A program made the position numbers and the translations under genes. The notes beneath the pieces were generated by a model. It ran no database searches. It was not told the origin of the DNA and saw only the letters and a list, made by a program, of their open reading frames with translations. DNA of 64,000 nucleotides from Paenibacillus_AA sp045062745 (lineage in GTDB: Bacteria > Bacillota > Bacilli > Paenibacillales > NBRC-103111): the NCBI RefSeq assembly GCF_045062745.1, contig NZ_JBJGED010000001.1, positions 372,001 to 436,000 of the forward strand. Direction: 5' to 3'. This document shows positions 37,094-44,934 of the stretch, one piece after another; position 1 is the stretch's first letter; each line of letters opens with the position of its first letter.

Positions 37094-37927
37094 TTACTCC
37101 AAGTTCAATTCCTTCAAAATGTTATTGTTCAGCAGCGCTTCCATATCCGCCGCCGAGAAGCTCGGGAACGGCATCTTCTCCGCATATTCGACCACTTTGC
37201 GCAGACCGGCTACGGAATCCTCGAACGTGCAGATCGGGTAGTCGGTGCCGAAGATCAGCTTGCGCCAGACGCCGTACTCTTTGGCCAGCGTGAGGGAGTT
37301 GTACAACTGCCACGGCCGGTAGAACAGCGCGGACACGTCGGCGTACACGTTCGGATGCTTGCGGATAACGCTGATCGTCTCGCCTTCCCATGGGTGGCCC
37401 ATATGCGCGATGATGATCCGCAGGTCGGGAAACGCGAGCGCTACCTCCTCCAGCTGTTCCGGATGCGCCCACTTCATCGGAGCGCGGCGCGGGAACGTCG
37501 TCCCGTGATGCGTTAGAATCGGCAACCCCTGGTCCTCGCAATAGCGGTAGATCCGCATCATCCGCTCGTCCAGCGGGTCGTAGGCTTGATAGATCGGACT
37601 CGTCTTCAGGCCGCGCATGCCGAGGTTCGTCACGCATTCCCTCAGCTCGTCCAGCGCGTTGTAGTCGTGCGGGTCGACGGACGCGAAGCCGATCAGCTTC
37701 TGCGGGTCCCGCTGGCAATACTCCGCCACATATTCGTTCGGGACGTTGAAGCCCAAGTGCCGGCTGCGAAACGCGAGCACGATGCACTTGTCGACATGCT
37801 TCATCGCCTCATAATGCTCGTCCGGCGTCGTGCGCTGCACCGGCTTGCCGCGCATTTTGAACCCTTCGGCCAAATACTCGGTGCTGTAATGGTGCGGTTC
37901 TCCTAGATGCGTATGGTAATCGATCAT
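37094..37927 (-). CDS. Amidohydrolase family 2 protein, intact metal site
   Basis: 277 residues from ATG 37927, ten bases after AGGAGG. The N-terminal H-x-H is MIDYHTHLG (His5, His7); later ligand segments GLKTSP, ILTHHGT, IIAHMGHPWEG and LIFGTDYP complete the usual metal-dependent set. Relatives include sugar lactonases, decarboxylases and hydratases; a lactonase or hydrolase role is plausible. It starts 14 bp after the DUF4432 stop and precedes ridA. Confidence 0.87.
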   Translation of the reverse strand: MIDYHTHLGEPHHYSTEYLAEGFKMRGKPVQRTTPDEHYEAMKHVDKCIVLAFRSRHLGFNVPNEYVAEYCQRDPQKLIGFASVDPHDYNALDELRECVTNLGMRGLKTSPIYQAYDPLDERMMRIYRYCEDQGLPILTHHGTTFPRRAPMKWAHPEQLEEVALAFPDLRIIIAHMGHPWEGETISVIRKHPNVYADVSALFYRPWQLYNSLTLAKEYGVWRKLIFGTDYPICTFEDSVAGLRKVVEYAEKMPFPSFSAADMEALLNNNILKELNLE

Positions 37928-37941
37928 CGCTGAGGTCCCTC

Positions 37942-39039
37942 CTAGTGTGCTGCGTATAGTACATCGCCTTCCCGCGTAATGCGGTGGATCGCCCGCCCGG
38001 TCTGGAAAGGAAACGCCACCGCGTTGTACGAGGCGGTCTTGATCTCTCCGGGCGCGACTATGAGCGCCGTTCCGTTCGCGACCGCACCCGCCAAGCCCGG
38101 CTGCTCCGGATGCGGCAGGCTGCTGAACGGCTCGAGCCCGAGCGCATACGCCCGGCCGAACCACGGCGCGTTCATGTGGCCGCCGAGCTCCTGCCAGATC
38201 CACAGGTACGGCCACAGCTCGAGCGGCCAGCTCAGGCCGAAGCCGAGCCCGAGCCGGCCGTTGCACGCCGCCGCCCAGCCGTCCGCCAGCTCGGCGGCGT
38301 ACAGCATGTCGCTTGCCCGCTCCTCCCGAGCGGGCAAGCGCCGCAGGTCGACCGGCCGGCCGTCGCGGCCGGGCAGCCAGGGCCACGTCCCGGTCGAATC
38401 CGGGACGAACCGCCCCGGCTGGTCGGCCCCGCCGGGGCCGCGCGAGATGCGGCACGCCGGCAGGTGCAGCTCCAGGTCGGGGCCGAGGAACGGCTCGCCG
38501 AGCGCCGGGTGCTGGCCCCACATGCAAGGCAGCGCCTGCGGGCTCAAGTTCTCCACGCTCTCCCGGATGCGGAGCGCGCCGCTGCCCTGCGCGAGCCGCA
38601 GCTCGCGCTCGAGGCGGAACGGCAGCCGCTGCGTGGTGAGCGTGAGGCGCAGGGCGACCTCCTCGGGGCGGTCCTGCAGCACCTCGTAGTCCCAGGCCAT
38701 CAAGTCCGCCTCGCCGTGCGTGCCGAGCTCGGCTCCCTTGTAACCGGAGGCGCCCCCGCCCGAAGGGAACACGACCTGCCAGCCGCCGGGGTAGTGATCG
38801 ATCCAGGCGCCGCGCGAGTTGGCGGAGGTAGGCACCCAGCTCCCCCAGGTGCGCATCCCCCACGGGGACCGGTACATCACGTCGACGTCGAGCGGCTTGT
38901 AGCGAAACTCGACGATGCTGCCGCCCTGGTCGAGCAGGAGGGTGACGGCCAGCAGCTCGTTCTCCAGCACGGCCACGCGGTGCCCCTTGTATGTGTAATC
39001 GCAGCTGATCCGGGCTTCACGCCCTCTCGGGTGGTACAT
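37942..39039 (-). CDS. DUF4432 / aldose 1-epimerase-like protein
   Basis: 365 residues from ATG 39039, with AGGAGG upstream; the longer open frame to 39294 has no support. Segments GHRVAVLENELLAVTLLLDQG, SIVEFRYKPLDVDVMYRSPWG and MWGQHPALGEPFL match galactose-mutarotase-fold proteins of the DUF4432 type. They probably interconvert sugar anomers or bind sugars. First gene of a sub-unit with its own upstream region: 205 bp separate it from the enolase-superfamily gene, and direct repeats lie there. Confidence 0.72.
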   Translation of the reverse strand: MYHPRGREARISCDYTYKGHRVAVLENELLAVTLLLDQGGSIVEFRYKPLDVDVMYRSPWGMRTWGSWVPTSANSRGAWIDHYPGGWQVVFPSGGGASGYKGAELGTHGEADLMAWDYEVLQDRPEEVALRLTLTTQRLPFRLERELRLAQGSGALRIRESVENLSPQALPCMWGQHPALGEPFLGPDLELHLPACRISRGPGGADQPGRFVPDSTGTWPWLPGRDGRPVDLRRLPAREERASDMLYAAELADGWAAACNGRLGLGFGLSWPLELWPYLWIWQELGGHMNAPWFGRAYALGLEPFSSLPHPEQPGLAGAVANGTALIVAPGEIKTASYNAVAFPFQTGRAIHRITREGDVLYAAH

Positions 39040-39130
39040 GCTGTCCACGCCTCCTCTCGGAGTTTCCGCATCTCCGCATCGGTTAGTTAGGGAAAGTAGG
39101 GCCATTTTCACTTGAAGGAGCTCGAAAATA

Positions 39131-39159
39131 GTAAACATGGGCCGCTTAATTGTAAACAT
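39131..39159. promoter_or_regulatory. Direct repeat GTAAACAT spaced 21 bp
   Basis: GTAAACAT occurs at 39131-39138 and again at 39152-39159, exactly 21 bp apart, i.e. two helical turns, 92-120 bp upstream of the DUF4432 start at 39039. In-phase direct repeats like this are typical AraC-type sites. There is also a partial repeat AATCTACCG/ATCTACCGAA near 39220-39250. Confidence 0.45.
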
Positions 39160-39244
39160 TGCCTTACAACGCGACAAACCGACAACGCGGACAGCCATAT
39201 GGAAGGCAGAAGGAGGCGGGAATCTACCGGACCGGACCGGTAAT

Positions 39245-40363
39245 CTACCGAACCCGGTAATGCTCCACCTTCTCCTCATCCAGCTCCACGCCAAGCCCCG
39301 GCCGCTCGAGAGGCCGTGCCGCGCCGCCCTGAATCGGCAGCGGATCGGCGAGCAGCAGGTCGGCGTAGAAGAACGGCCCTAGGATGTCGCACGGGTACTC
39401 TTCGGCGCCGATGCCGGGGGTCGCCATCGCGAGATGGATCATAGCCGCGCTCGCTACCCCGAGCTCCAGGTTGCTGCCTACAGTGCACGTGATCCCTGCG
39501 GCCTCGGCGACCGCCGCCACCTTGCGGGCCGGTCCGATGCCGCCGCCCTTGCCGACATAGATCGAGAGCACGTCGGCCGCACCGGCCCGCACGAGACCCA
39601 TCGCGTCCTGCAGCGTGTACAGGCTCTCGTCCGCGATGACCGGCACCGCCACTTGGCTGCGGACGTCCGCCAGCCAAGTCATGTCGAGCGCCGGCACCGG
39701 CTGCTCGGCGAAGTAAATGTCCGATTCGGCGAGCCGGCGAATCGTCTGAATCGCTTCCCGCGTCGACGTCCAGCCGCCGTTCGCGTCGACGCCGAGCCGG
39801 ATGTCGGGCCCGACGGCGTCGCGCACCGCGCGAACCCGCGCCACATCCTTGTCGGGACCGGTGCCGACCTTGACCTTCATTTTGCGGAAGCCTTGCTCCA
39901 CGGCCCAAGCCCCGATCTCAGCCGCCCGCTCCGGCTCAACGCCGGTAATCGAGAACTTCGTCGGCACGAATTCCCTGACGGGACCGCCGAGCAGCCGATA
40001 CACCGGAATGCCCGCCACTTTGCCGAGAATGTCCCACAGCGCCATCTCCAGCGCCGCCTTCGTGAACATGTTGTGCGCGATCCGCTTCTGCACCTTTTGC
40101 GTCAGCGTCTCGATATTCAGCGGGCTCTCGCCGATGAGGAGCGGCCCCAGGAACTGATGGATAAAGTGGGCCGCGGTCACTTGGTCCTCCCCGCTCCAGC
40201 CCGGCGTGCAGCTCACCTCGCCCAGTCCGGTTACGCCTTCATCCGTATGCACCTTCACGAGCAGGAACGGCGACACCAAGTGGCTGCCCCGTCCCGAGCG
40301 GATGGCGCGCTCCGGATGAATGGGGACCTGCACGGGGATCGTTTCGATCGATGTAATTTTCAT
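39245..40363 (-). CDS. Mandelate racemase / muconate lactonizing enzyme family protein (MLE subgroup)
   Basis: 372 residues. The enolase-superfamily metal ligands are Asp193 (VDANGG), Glu220 (FAEQP) and Asp245 (IADES). Catalytic lysines Lys163 and Lys165 (KMKVKVG) and Lys272 (YVGKGGG) place it in the MLE subgroup (cycloisomerases, dipeptide/amino-acid epimerases, OSBS) rather than the sugar-acid dehydratase (MR) subgroup. It could lactonise, racemise or epimerise a carboxylate. It lies 31 bp downstream of an amidohydrolase gene. Its product is unknown. Confidence 0.87.
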   Translation of the reverse strand: MKITSIETIPVQVPIHPERAIRSGRGSHLVSPFLLVKVHTDEGVTGLGEVSCTPGWSGEDQVTAAHFIHQFLGPLLIGESPLNIETLTQKVQKRIAHNMFTKAALEMALWDILGKVAGIPVYRLLGGPVREFVPTKFSITGVEPERAAEIGAWAVEQGFRKMKVKVGTGPDKDVARVRAVRDAVGPDIRLGVDANGGWTSTREAIQTIRRLAESDIYFAEQPVPALDMTWLADVRSQVAVPVIADESLYTLQDAMGLVRAGAADVLSIYVGKGGGIGPARKVAAVAEAAGITCTVGSNLELGVASAAMIHLAMATPGIGAEEYPCDILGPFFYADLLLADPLPIQGGAARPLERPGLGVELDEEKVEHYRVR

Positions 40364-40394
40364 ACTCGTACCTCCATGTGGTTGCCGGGAACGG

Positions 40395-41147
40395 TTAGGC
40401 CCGGCCTAACAGCCTCAGTGCATTCGCCCCCAGGATTTGCCGCTTGGCCTTTACCGGAATATCCAGCGCCTCGAACTCGCGGAAGCGATAGTCGACGAAC
40501 GGCTGCTCCGGCACGTGGAATAGGCCGCCGTCGGTGCCGAACAAGATCTGGTCGAGCGGTACGTTGCCCACGATTTGCTCCATCGCGAACGGCGGCGTCG
40601 CGCACATGCACAGATACACGTTGCGGTGCCGCTTCCCAGCTGCGATCGCCTCCGGCCATAGATCGTGCAGCCCTCCATGACCGAGTACGATCTTCAGATT
40701 CGGGTGACGGACAGCGAGATGTGCGATTTGCAGCGAAGAGGAATAAGGAGGCGTGCCGTCGTGGAAGAAAAGCGGAATTCCCAGGGCAGCCGCCCGCTCG
40801 CACACAGGAGCCATGAAGCTCTCCAGAGGGCTGAAGCCCTGGAGCCAGTTGTGGAATTTGACGCCCCGCATTCCATACCGGGTCACACACCGCTCGACCT
40901 CTTCGGCGGCATCGTCCTTGCGCGGGTCTACCGTGCAATAAGCGACGAGCCGGTCGGCATGCGGCGCACACCACTCGGCCAGATAATCGTTGCAGGCATG
41001 CGCGTCGTACCAGAACCCGTCGATCGTCAGCATGACGCTGATGTCGATGCCGTGCCGATCCATAAACGCAATATAATCCGCCGCGGAGTAAGGATACGTC
41101 CCCTCCCGGCTCCGGGCAGGCTGGTGTACGTGAAAATCGACCTTCAT
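40395..41147 (-). CDS. Amidohydrolase family 2 protein, intact metal site
   Basis: 250 residues. H-x-H at His6/His8 (VDFHVHQP); other ligand segments GVKFHNW, LFFHDGT, IVLGHGGLHD and ILFGTDGG. Short for the family and close in layout to the 37094 and 41162 proteins, suggesting duplication within the cluster. Start ATG 41147, 14 bp after the upstream stop. Confidence 0.86.
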   Translation of the reverse strand: MKVDFHVHQPARSREGTYPYSAADYIAFMDRHGIDISVMLTIDGFWYDAHACNDYLAEWCAPHADRLVAYCTVDPRKDDAAEEVERCVTRYGMRGVKFHNWLQGFSPLESFMAPVCERAAALGIPLFFHDGTPPYSSSLQIAHLAVRHPNLKIVLGHGGLHDLWPEAIAAGKRHRNVYLCMCATPPFAMEQIVGNVPLDQILFGTDGGLFHVPEQPFVDYRFREFEALDIPVKAKRQILGANALRLLGRA

Positions 41148-41161
41148 TGTCGTAAGCCTCC

Positions 41162-41899
41162 TTAACCGCGTCTCGCCTGCAGCAGCTTCTGCAGATTGCC
41201 GCCTAGCACGGCCGCGCGCTGTTCCTCCGTCACCTGCAGGTCGCGTACCTTGTCCACTTCCAGCCCCATTCGCGAGACCGGGTGATTGCTGGAAAAGATC
41301 ATCCGATCCGTGCCGATCACTTGCGTCATGCGGCGCATGCCCCGTTCAGGGAAGTCATGGGCGGTATCACCGAACAGATTGGGAGCCGTCTCGAATGCCG
41401 GCATGGCGTCGATCCAGAAATCCGTCTTGCCGTTCTTGCCCATTATGAAAGGAACCTCCGGATACTCAAGCGCCAGCTCCGCCAGCTGCAGAGGCAGCGC
41501 ATAAGCCGGCGTGCCGGTATGCATGTAGACCGGCACCTGGTAGCGCGCGGCCACCTCGATGAGCGGATGCACGAGGCTCTCCAAAATCATGAACCCTTGC
41601 AGAGGCGGATGCAGTTTCACGGCCGCAGCCCCTTCCCCTAGAGCGCGATCGAGCTCGGCTACCGCTGCGTCCCCATACCATGGATTGGCCGTCGCATAAG
41701 CAAGGTAGCGCCCTGCATATTGCCGGGTGAGCGCGAGCACCCGGTCGTTGCCTTCGCGGTTATACACCGCCATCTCACGGTCCACCGGGCTGACTAACGC
41801 CTGGTCGATGCCGCTGCGGTCCATCTGTTCGATCAATTCGCCGGGATCGACAGAATGGTAGCGTCCCTGGCCTATTTGCACATGCGCATCTATAATCAT
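41162..41899 (-). CDS. Amidohydrolase family 2 protein with degenerate metal site
   Basis: 245 residues. Same fold and length as the 40395 protein (shared ISxMD..GID..V..VD, GAAAVKLHPPLQGF, PVYMHTGTP), but the H-x-H motif is His6-Gln8 (DAHVQIG), the usual IxxGHxG segment reads FIMGKNGKTDF, and the final FGTD is FSSN (Asn205 for Asp). At least three ligands are lost. It could be a non-metal or binding subunit. Its start overlaps the Gfo/Idh stop by 4 bp (translational coupling). Confidence 0.82.
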   Translation of the reverse strand: MIIDAHVQIGQGRYHSVDPGELIEQMDRSGIDQALVSPVDREMAVYNREGNDRVLALTRQYAGRYLAYATANPWYGDAAVAELDRALGEGAAAVKLHPPLQGFMILESLVHPLIEVAARYQVPVYMHTGTPAYALPLQLAELALEYPEVPFIMGKNGKTDFWIDAMPAFETAPNLFGDTAHDFPERGMRRMTQVIGTDRMIFSSNHPVSRMGLEVDKVRDLQVTEEQRAAVLGGNLQKLLQARRG

Positions 41900-42930
41900 G
41901 CTCGTTCCTCCCGCTCCATCGTGATCGGAGCATCGGCCGCCATCGCATCGGCGATCGCTTGCGTCAGACGCAGGCTCGCGATCCCTTCCCGACTGCCCGG
42001 CACGGGCGTCCGCCGCTCGCGGATGCAGGCCAGAAACTTGGCCAGTTGCGCCCGGAAGCAGGACCGGATCCGGTCCTCCGACAGCTGGACCCGCTCCGTA
42101 ATCGAATCCGTCACCAGAACGGCTTCGGCGTTGCTCCTATCGAGATATGCCATGCCGTTCGGCCCCAAAATCTGATACTCGCCCTTCGGAAAATGCGGCA
42201 GGAACCAGCCCACCTCCAGCTTCGCCTGATCCCCGTTGTCGAATGCGATGTTGGCCGAGTTGTAGTTCGGCGACGGAAATTCGGGACGAGTCTTGAGTCC
42301 CTGCGCGGTCACCCTTACCGGAGAAGCGCCGGTCAGAAACGCCAGGTGGTCGGCCGCGTGCGCCCCGTCATGCAGGCACGGCGGCCCGTGGCGAAGCGTG
42401 TTCAGGATGCGGCCGTAATGCTCCGGATCGCCCTCGGGGTTCCACACCTCATCGAACAGGCTGAGCCGAATCTGCAGCGGTCGGCCGAGACGTCCGGACG
42501 CGATCCAGCTCTGCAGCGCGTCCATCAGCGGTCCGTGGCGGTAGGTGAAGCCTACCTGAAGCAGCTGACCGCTCTCGCGTTCTACAGCGGCTACCTCCAG
42601 CGCTTTCTCCACCGAAGTCGCCATCGGTTTTTCGCACAGCACGTCCTTGCCTGCCCGCAGAGCCTCCATCGTCAGGGCCGGCGTCACCCAAGGCGGAGTG
42701 CAGACGAATACAGCCGCGATCTCGGGATCACTCAGAATTCTCCGATGGTCGGTCGTATAATAGTCGCACCCGCTGATGTCCGCCGCCTTGCGGGCGCGCG
42801 CCTCCTCCACATCGCATACCGCGATAAGGCGAGCCTCGCGTTCGGCGATCAATGTCGGCAGATGCTGAGTCATTACTATGTCGCCGCAGCCTAGGATCGC
42901 TACGCCGATCGGTGTTCCAGGTTGAGCCAT
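41896..42930 (-). CDS. Gfo/Idh/MocA family oxidoreductase, intact
   Basis: 344 residues. Rossmann motif VAILGCGDIV at 9-18; EKP motif intact in DVLCEKPMATSVEKALEVA; catalytic region LHDGAHAADHLAF retains His and Asp. Predicted NAD(P)-dependent dehydrogenase on a sugar, cyclitol or sugar acid. Overlaps the next amidohydrolase by 4 bp and starts 45 bp after the TIM-barrel gene stop. Not closely similar to the 4.4-6.6 kb pair, so probably a different substrate. Confidence 0.88.
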   Translation of the reverse strand: MAQPGTPIGVAILGCGDIVMTQHLPTLIAEREARLIAVCDVEEARARKAADISGCDYYTTDHRRILSDPEIAAVFVCTPPWVTPALTMEALRAGKDVLCEKPMATSVEKALEVAAVERESGQLLQVGFTYRHGPLMDALQSWIASGRLGRPLQIRLSLFDEVWNPEGDPEHYGRILNTLRHGPPCLHDGAHAADHLAFLTGASPVRVTAQGLKTRPEFPSPNYNSANIAFDNGDQAKLEVGWFLPHFPKGEYQILGPNGMAYLDRSNAEAVLVTDSITERVQLSEDRIRSCFRAQLAKFLACIRERRTPVPGSREGIASLRLTQAIADAMAADAPITMEREERA

Positions 42931-42975
42931 CGGTCGGCCTCCCGTCTTATTTCGAAAGGTTACATAGGAGTTCTG

Positions 42976-43905
42976 TTAAATATGAGGAATAGCGAGTCCT
43001 GCTGCGCCCGGCTTGGACATTACCGCGTCCGGGTAGTACCGTCTCAGAATGTCCAGCCCAAGCGCCGCCCGGCGAACCTTCTCCCGGCATTGCGCGACCG
43101 CCATCGCTTCGATGTGTCCGCCGCTAGGGTAGACGCCAGCCGCATTACGCAGGCCGAACTTGATGTAGACCGGCGAGACGACGCGTACGATCTCCGGAAT
43201 TTCGTAAATCCGGATCTGGCCGCCGAAATCATCGGGCGCTTCCACGTACAAGTCGAGCGGCATCTCCACCGCCTGCCGGATTGCCCCCAGCCGGGAGAGC
43301 GACAGCGCCGTCGGCAAGTTATATGTATTAGCGCCCATCGCCTCCATCTGGCGTACGGACGCCGGATTGGCCGCACCCATGGAGACGGATACTTTCACGA
43401 CGAGGTCGGCCGGCAATTCCCCTGCTTTTTTCATTTCGTTCACCACGAGCAAAAGTCCTTCATCCGCCACCAGGACGCCCCGCACCCCGAGCCGGCAGCC
43501 GCGCTTGATATCCTCAATCGCATAGATGAGCTGGTCCATGCCTTCATGGCGAAGCGCCTGACCCTTTCCGGCCGCCGTATGGCTCGCCGCTGTGATGTCC
43601 CATGTCGTTCGAGGCCCGACGAACAAGCTCACCTCGACGCCGTTCGCTTTGGCGAGCTGCATCATTTCGCGAATCTCCGCATCGGTCAGCAGCATGATCC
43701 CGCTTCCTTGGGAGACGCGGTGAATCGGCACGCCGTATTCCTTCGCCGTCTCGAGCGTGGCCGCAAGCGCATTCGGCCCCTCGACGCTGGGAATTTCGAT
43801 CCGAACTTGGGCCCCGTCCGGGAACCGCTTCGCGGAAGTAGGCAGATCGTGCGCATCGCCGGTAGGCAAACCCATGCTTTTCAAAAATTGCCGTGTCTCT
43901 TGCAT
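42976..43905 (-). CDS. TIM-barrel protein related to U32-type peptidases
   Basis: 309 residues. The sequence reads as a beta/alpha barrel: RIEIPSVEGPNALAA, VPIHRVSQGSGIMLLTDAEI, VSLFVGPR, GVRGVLVADEGLLLVV, VKVSVSMGAANPASVRQMEA, LDLYVEAPDDFGG and IYEIPEIVRVVSPVYIKFGLRNA. Similar proteins in other bacteria are labelled U32 peptidase-like; proteolysis is unproven and a lyase/aldolase role fits the barrel equally well. First gene of the minus-strand set, with the IclR-type palindrome 27 bp upstream. Confidence 0.6.
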   Translation of the reverse strand: MQETRQFLKSMGLPTGDAHDLPTSAKRFPDGAQVRIEIPSVEGPNALAATLETAKEYGVPIHRVSQGSGIMLLTDAEIREMMQLAKANGVEVSLFVGPRTTWDITAASHTAAGKGQALRHEGMDQLIYAIEDIKRGCRLGVRGVLVADEGLLLVVNEMKKAGELPADLVVKVSVSMGAANPASVRQMEAMGANTYNLPTALSLSRLGAIRQAVEMPLDLYVEAPDDFGGQIRIYEIPEIVRVVSPVYIKFGLRNAAGVYPSGGHIEAMAVAQCREKVRRAALGLDILRRYYPDAVMSKPGAAGLAIPHI

Positions 43906-43931
43906 CGTGATCCCTCCGAATAAAATTAATT

Positions 43932-43949
43932 AGTTCCGTATACGGAAAT
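43932..43949. promoter_or_regulatory. IclR operator candidate 2
   Basis: AGTTCCGTATACGGAAAT contains the same TTCCGTATACGGAA core as 35813-35830 and lies between divergent genes: 27 bp before the TIM-barrel start (43905, minus) and 68 bp before the creatininase start (44017, plus). One protein binding here could control both directions. Confidence 0.75.
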
Positions 43950-44016
43950 GCACTTCAAATCTTGAATAAGTCAAAGTATAATATAGAGCAAGACCACTGT
44001 AAAGGAGATTTCCACC

Positions 44017-44811
44017 ATGACCGCGTCCGCTTCCAGGCCTAGCCGTATCCGCTTTCAAGAGCTGTCGCGCACCGAGATCGAGGAATGGGCGCCGCAGGCG
44101 ACGGTAGTCGTCCCGGTCGCCGCCGTCGAGCAGCATGGCCCCCACTTGCCGGTGATGGTCGACTCGCTTATCGCGGACACCGTCTCCCTCGCCGCGGCCG
44201 AGCTCGCCAGCGTGGACATCCCGGTCCTCGTCACGCCTGTCGTTACGTTCGGCGCTTCTCATCACCATCTGATCTATCCCGGTGCGATGTCTTTGTCTAC
44301 CGGAACTTTGATTCAAGTGCTGCATGAGTTGTGCGACTCCTTGGTCGCAAGCGGCTTCCGGCACATCTTCCTTCTGAACGCACACGGGGGCAACGAAGAG
44401 TGCGTCCGCCTGGCCGCCCGCGAGCTGGCGTTGCGGCATCCGGTCGTCGCCGGCGCCGCCTCCTACTGGACGATCGCTTGGGACGCGATCGTGCAGGAGG
44501 GCGAAGCGGCGCAGCTCGGCATCGTCCCCGGTCATGCAGGGGGCTTCGAGACTTCGGTCATGCTCGCCATGCGCCCGGACCTCGTGCGCACCGAGCTGCT
44601 GCCGCTGCCGAACAAGCGGCCGCTTCCCGCCGTGCCGCAGGACCCGTCGGCCGGCACGCTCATCCAGCGGCACGGCAGCTGGAGAGCGATCGACGGCTAC
44701 AGCGACGACGCCGGCGCTGCCAGCGCAGAGCGCGGCCAGCAGCTGCTCGAGCTGATCACGGGCCGGGTAGCGGCGGAGCTCGTCCGGTTTCACCGCACGA
44801 CGCTGCCTTAG
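44017..44811 (+). CDS. Creatininase-family amidohydrolase
   Basis: 264 residues. Predicted metal/catalytic residues: Glu38, His40 and Asp49 (VEQHGPHLP, VDS), His123 (NAHGGNEE) and Glu178 (HAGGFETS), matching the Glu/His/Asp/His/Glu set of creatininase. The family covers creatininase, formamide hydrolases, MftE and the ring-opening inosose hydrolase IolN, so the reaction cannot be fixed. Start ATG 44017 follows AAGGAGA. Divergent from the TIM-barrel gene; upstream of the aldehyde dehydrogenase by 123 bp. Confidence 0.86.
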   Translation: MTASASRPSRIRFQELSRTEIEEWAPQATVVVPVAAVEQHGPHLPVMVDSLIADTVSLAAAELASVDIPVLVTPVVTFGASHHHLIYPGAMSLSTGTLIQVLHELCDSLVASGFRHIFLLNAHGGNEECVRLAARELALRHPVVAGAASYWTIAWDAIVQEGEAAQLGIVPGHAGGFETSVMLAMRPDLVRTELLPLPNKRPLPAVPQDPSAGTLIQRHGSWRAIDGYSDDAGAASAERGQQLLELITGRVAAELVRFHRTTLP

Positions 44812-44848
44812 CCTAGGATCGACAGGAATGTCGATTTTATGACAACAG

Positions 44849-44864
44849 GTTCCATATAGTGAAC
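44849..44864. promoter_or_regulatory. IclR operator candidate 3 (degenerate)
   Basis: GTTCCATATAGTGAAC matches the GTTCCGTATACGGAAC core at 13 of 16 positions and lies 71 bp upstream of the aldehyde dehydrogenase start. Its arms are imperfect (GTTC..TATA..GAAC), so binding, if any, would be weaker. Confidence 0.5.
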
Positions 44865-44934
44865 TCATGTATTCGTGCTTTATCGTGCTTTAGGAAGCAG
44901 GCTATCCCAACATTGAGAGGAGCGAACGTTTCAT

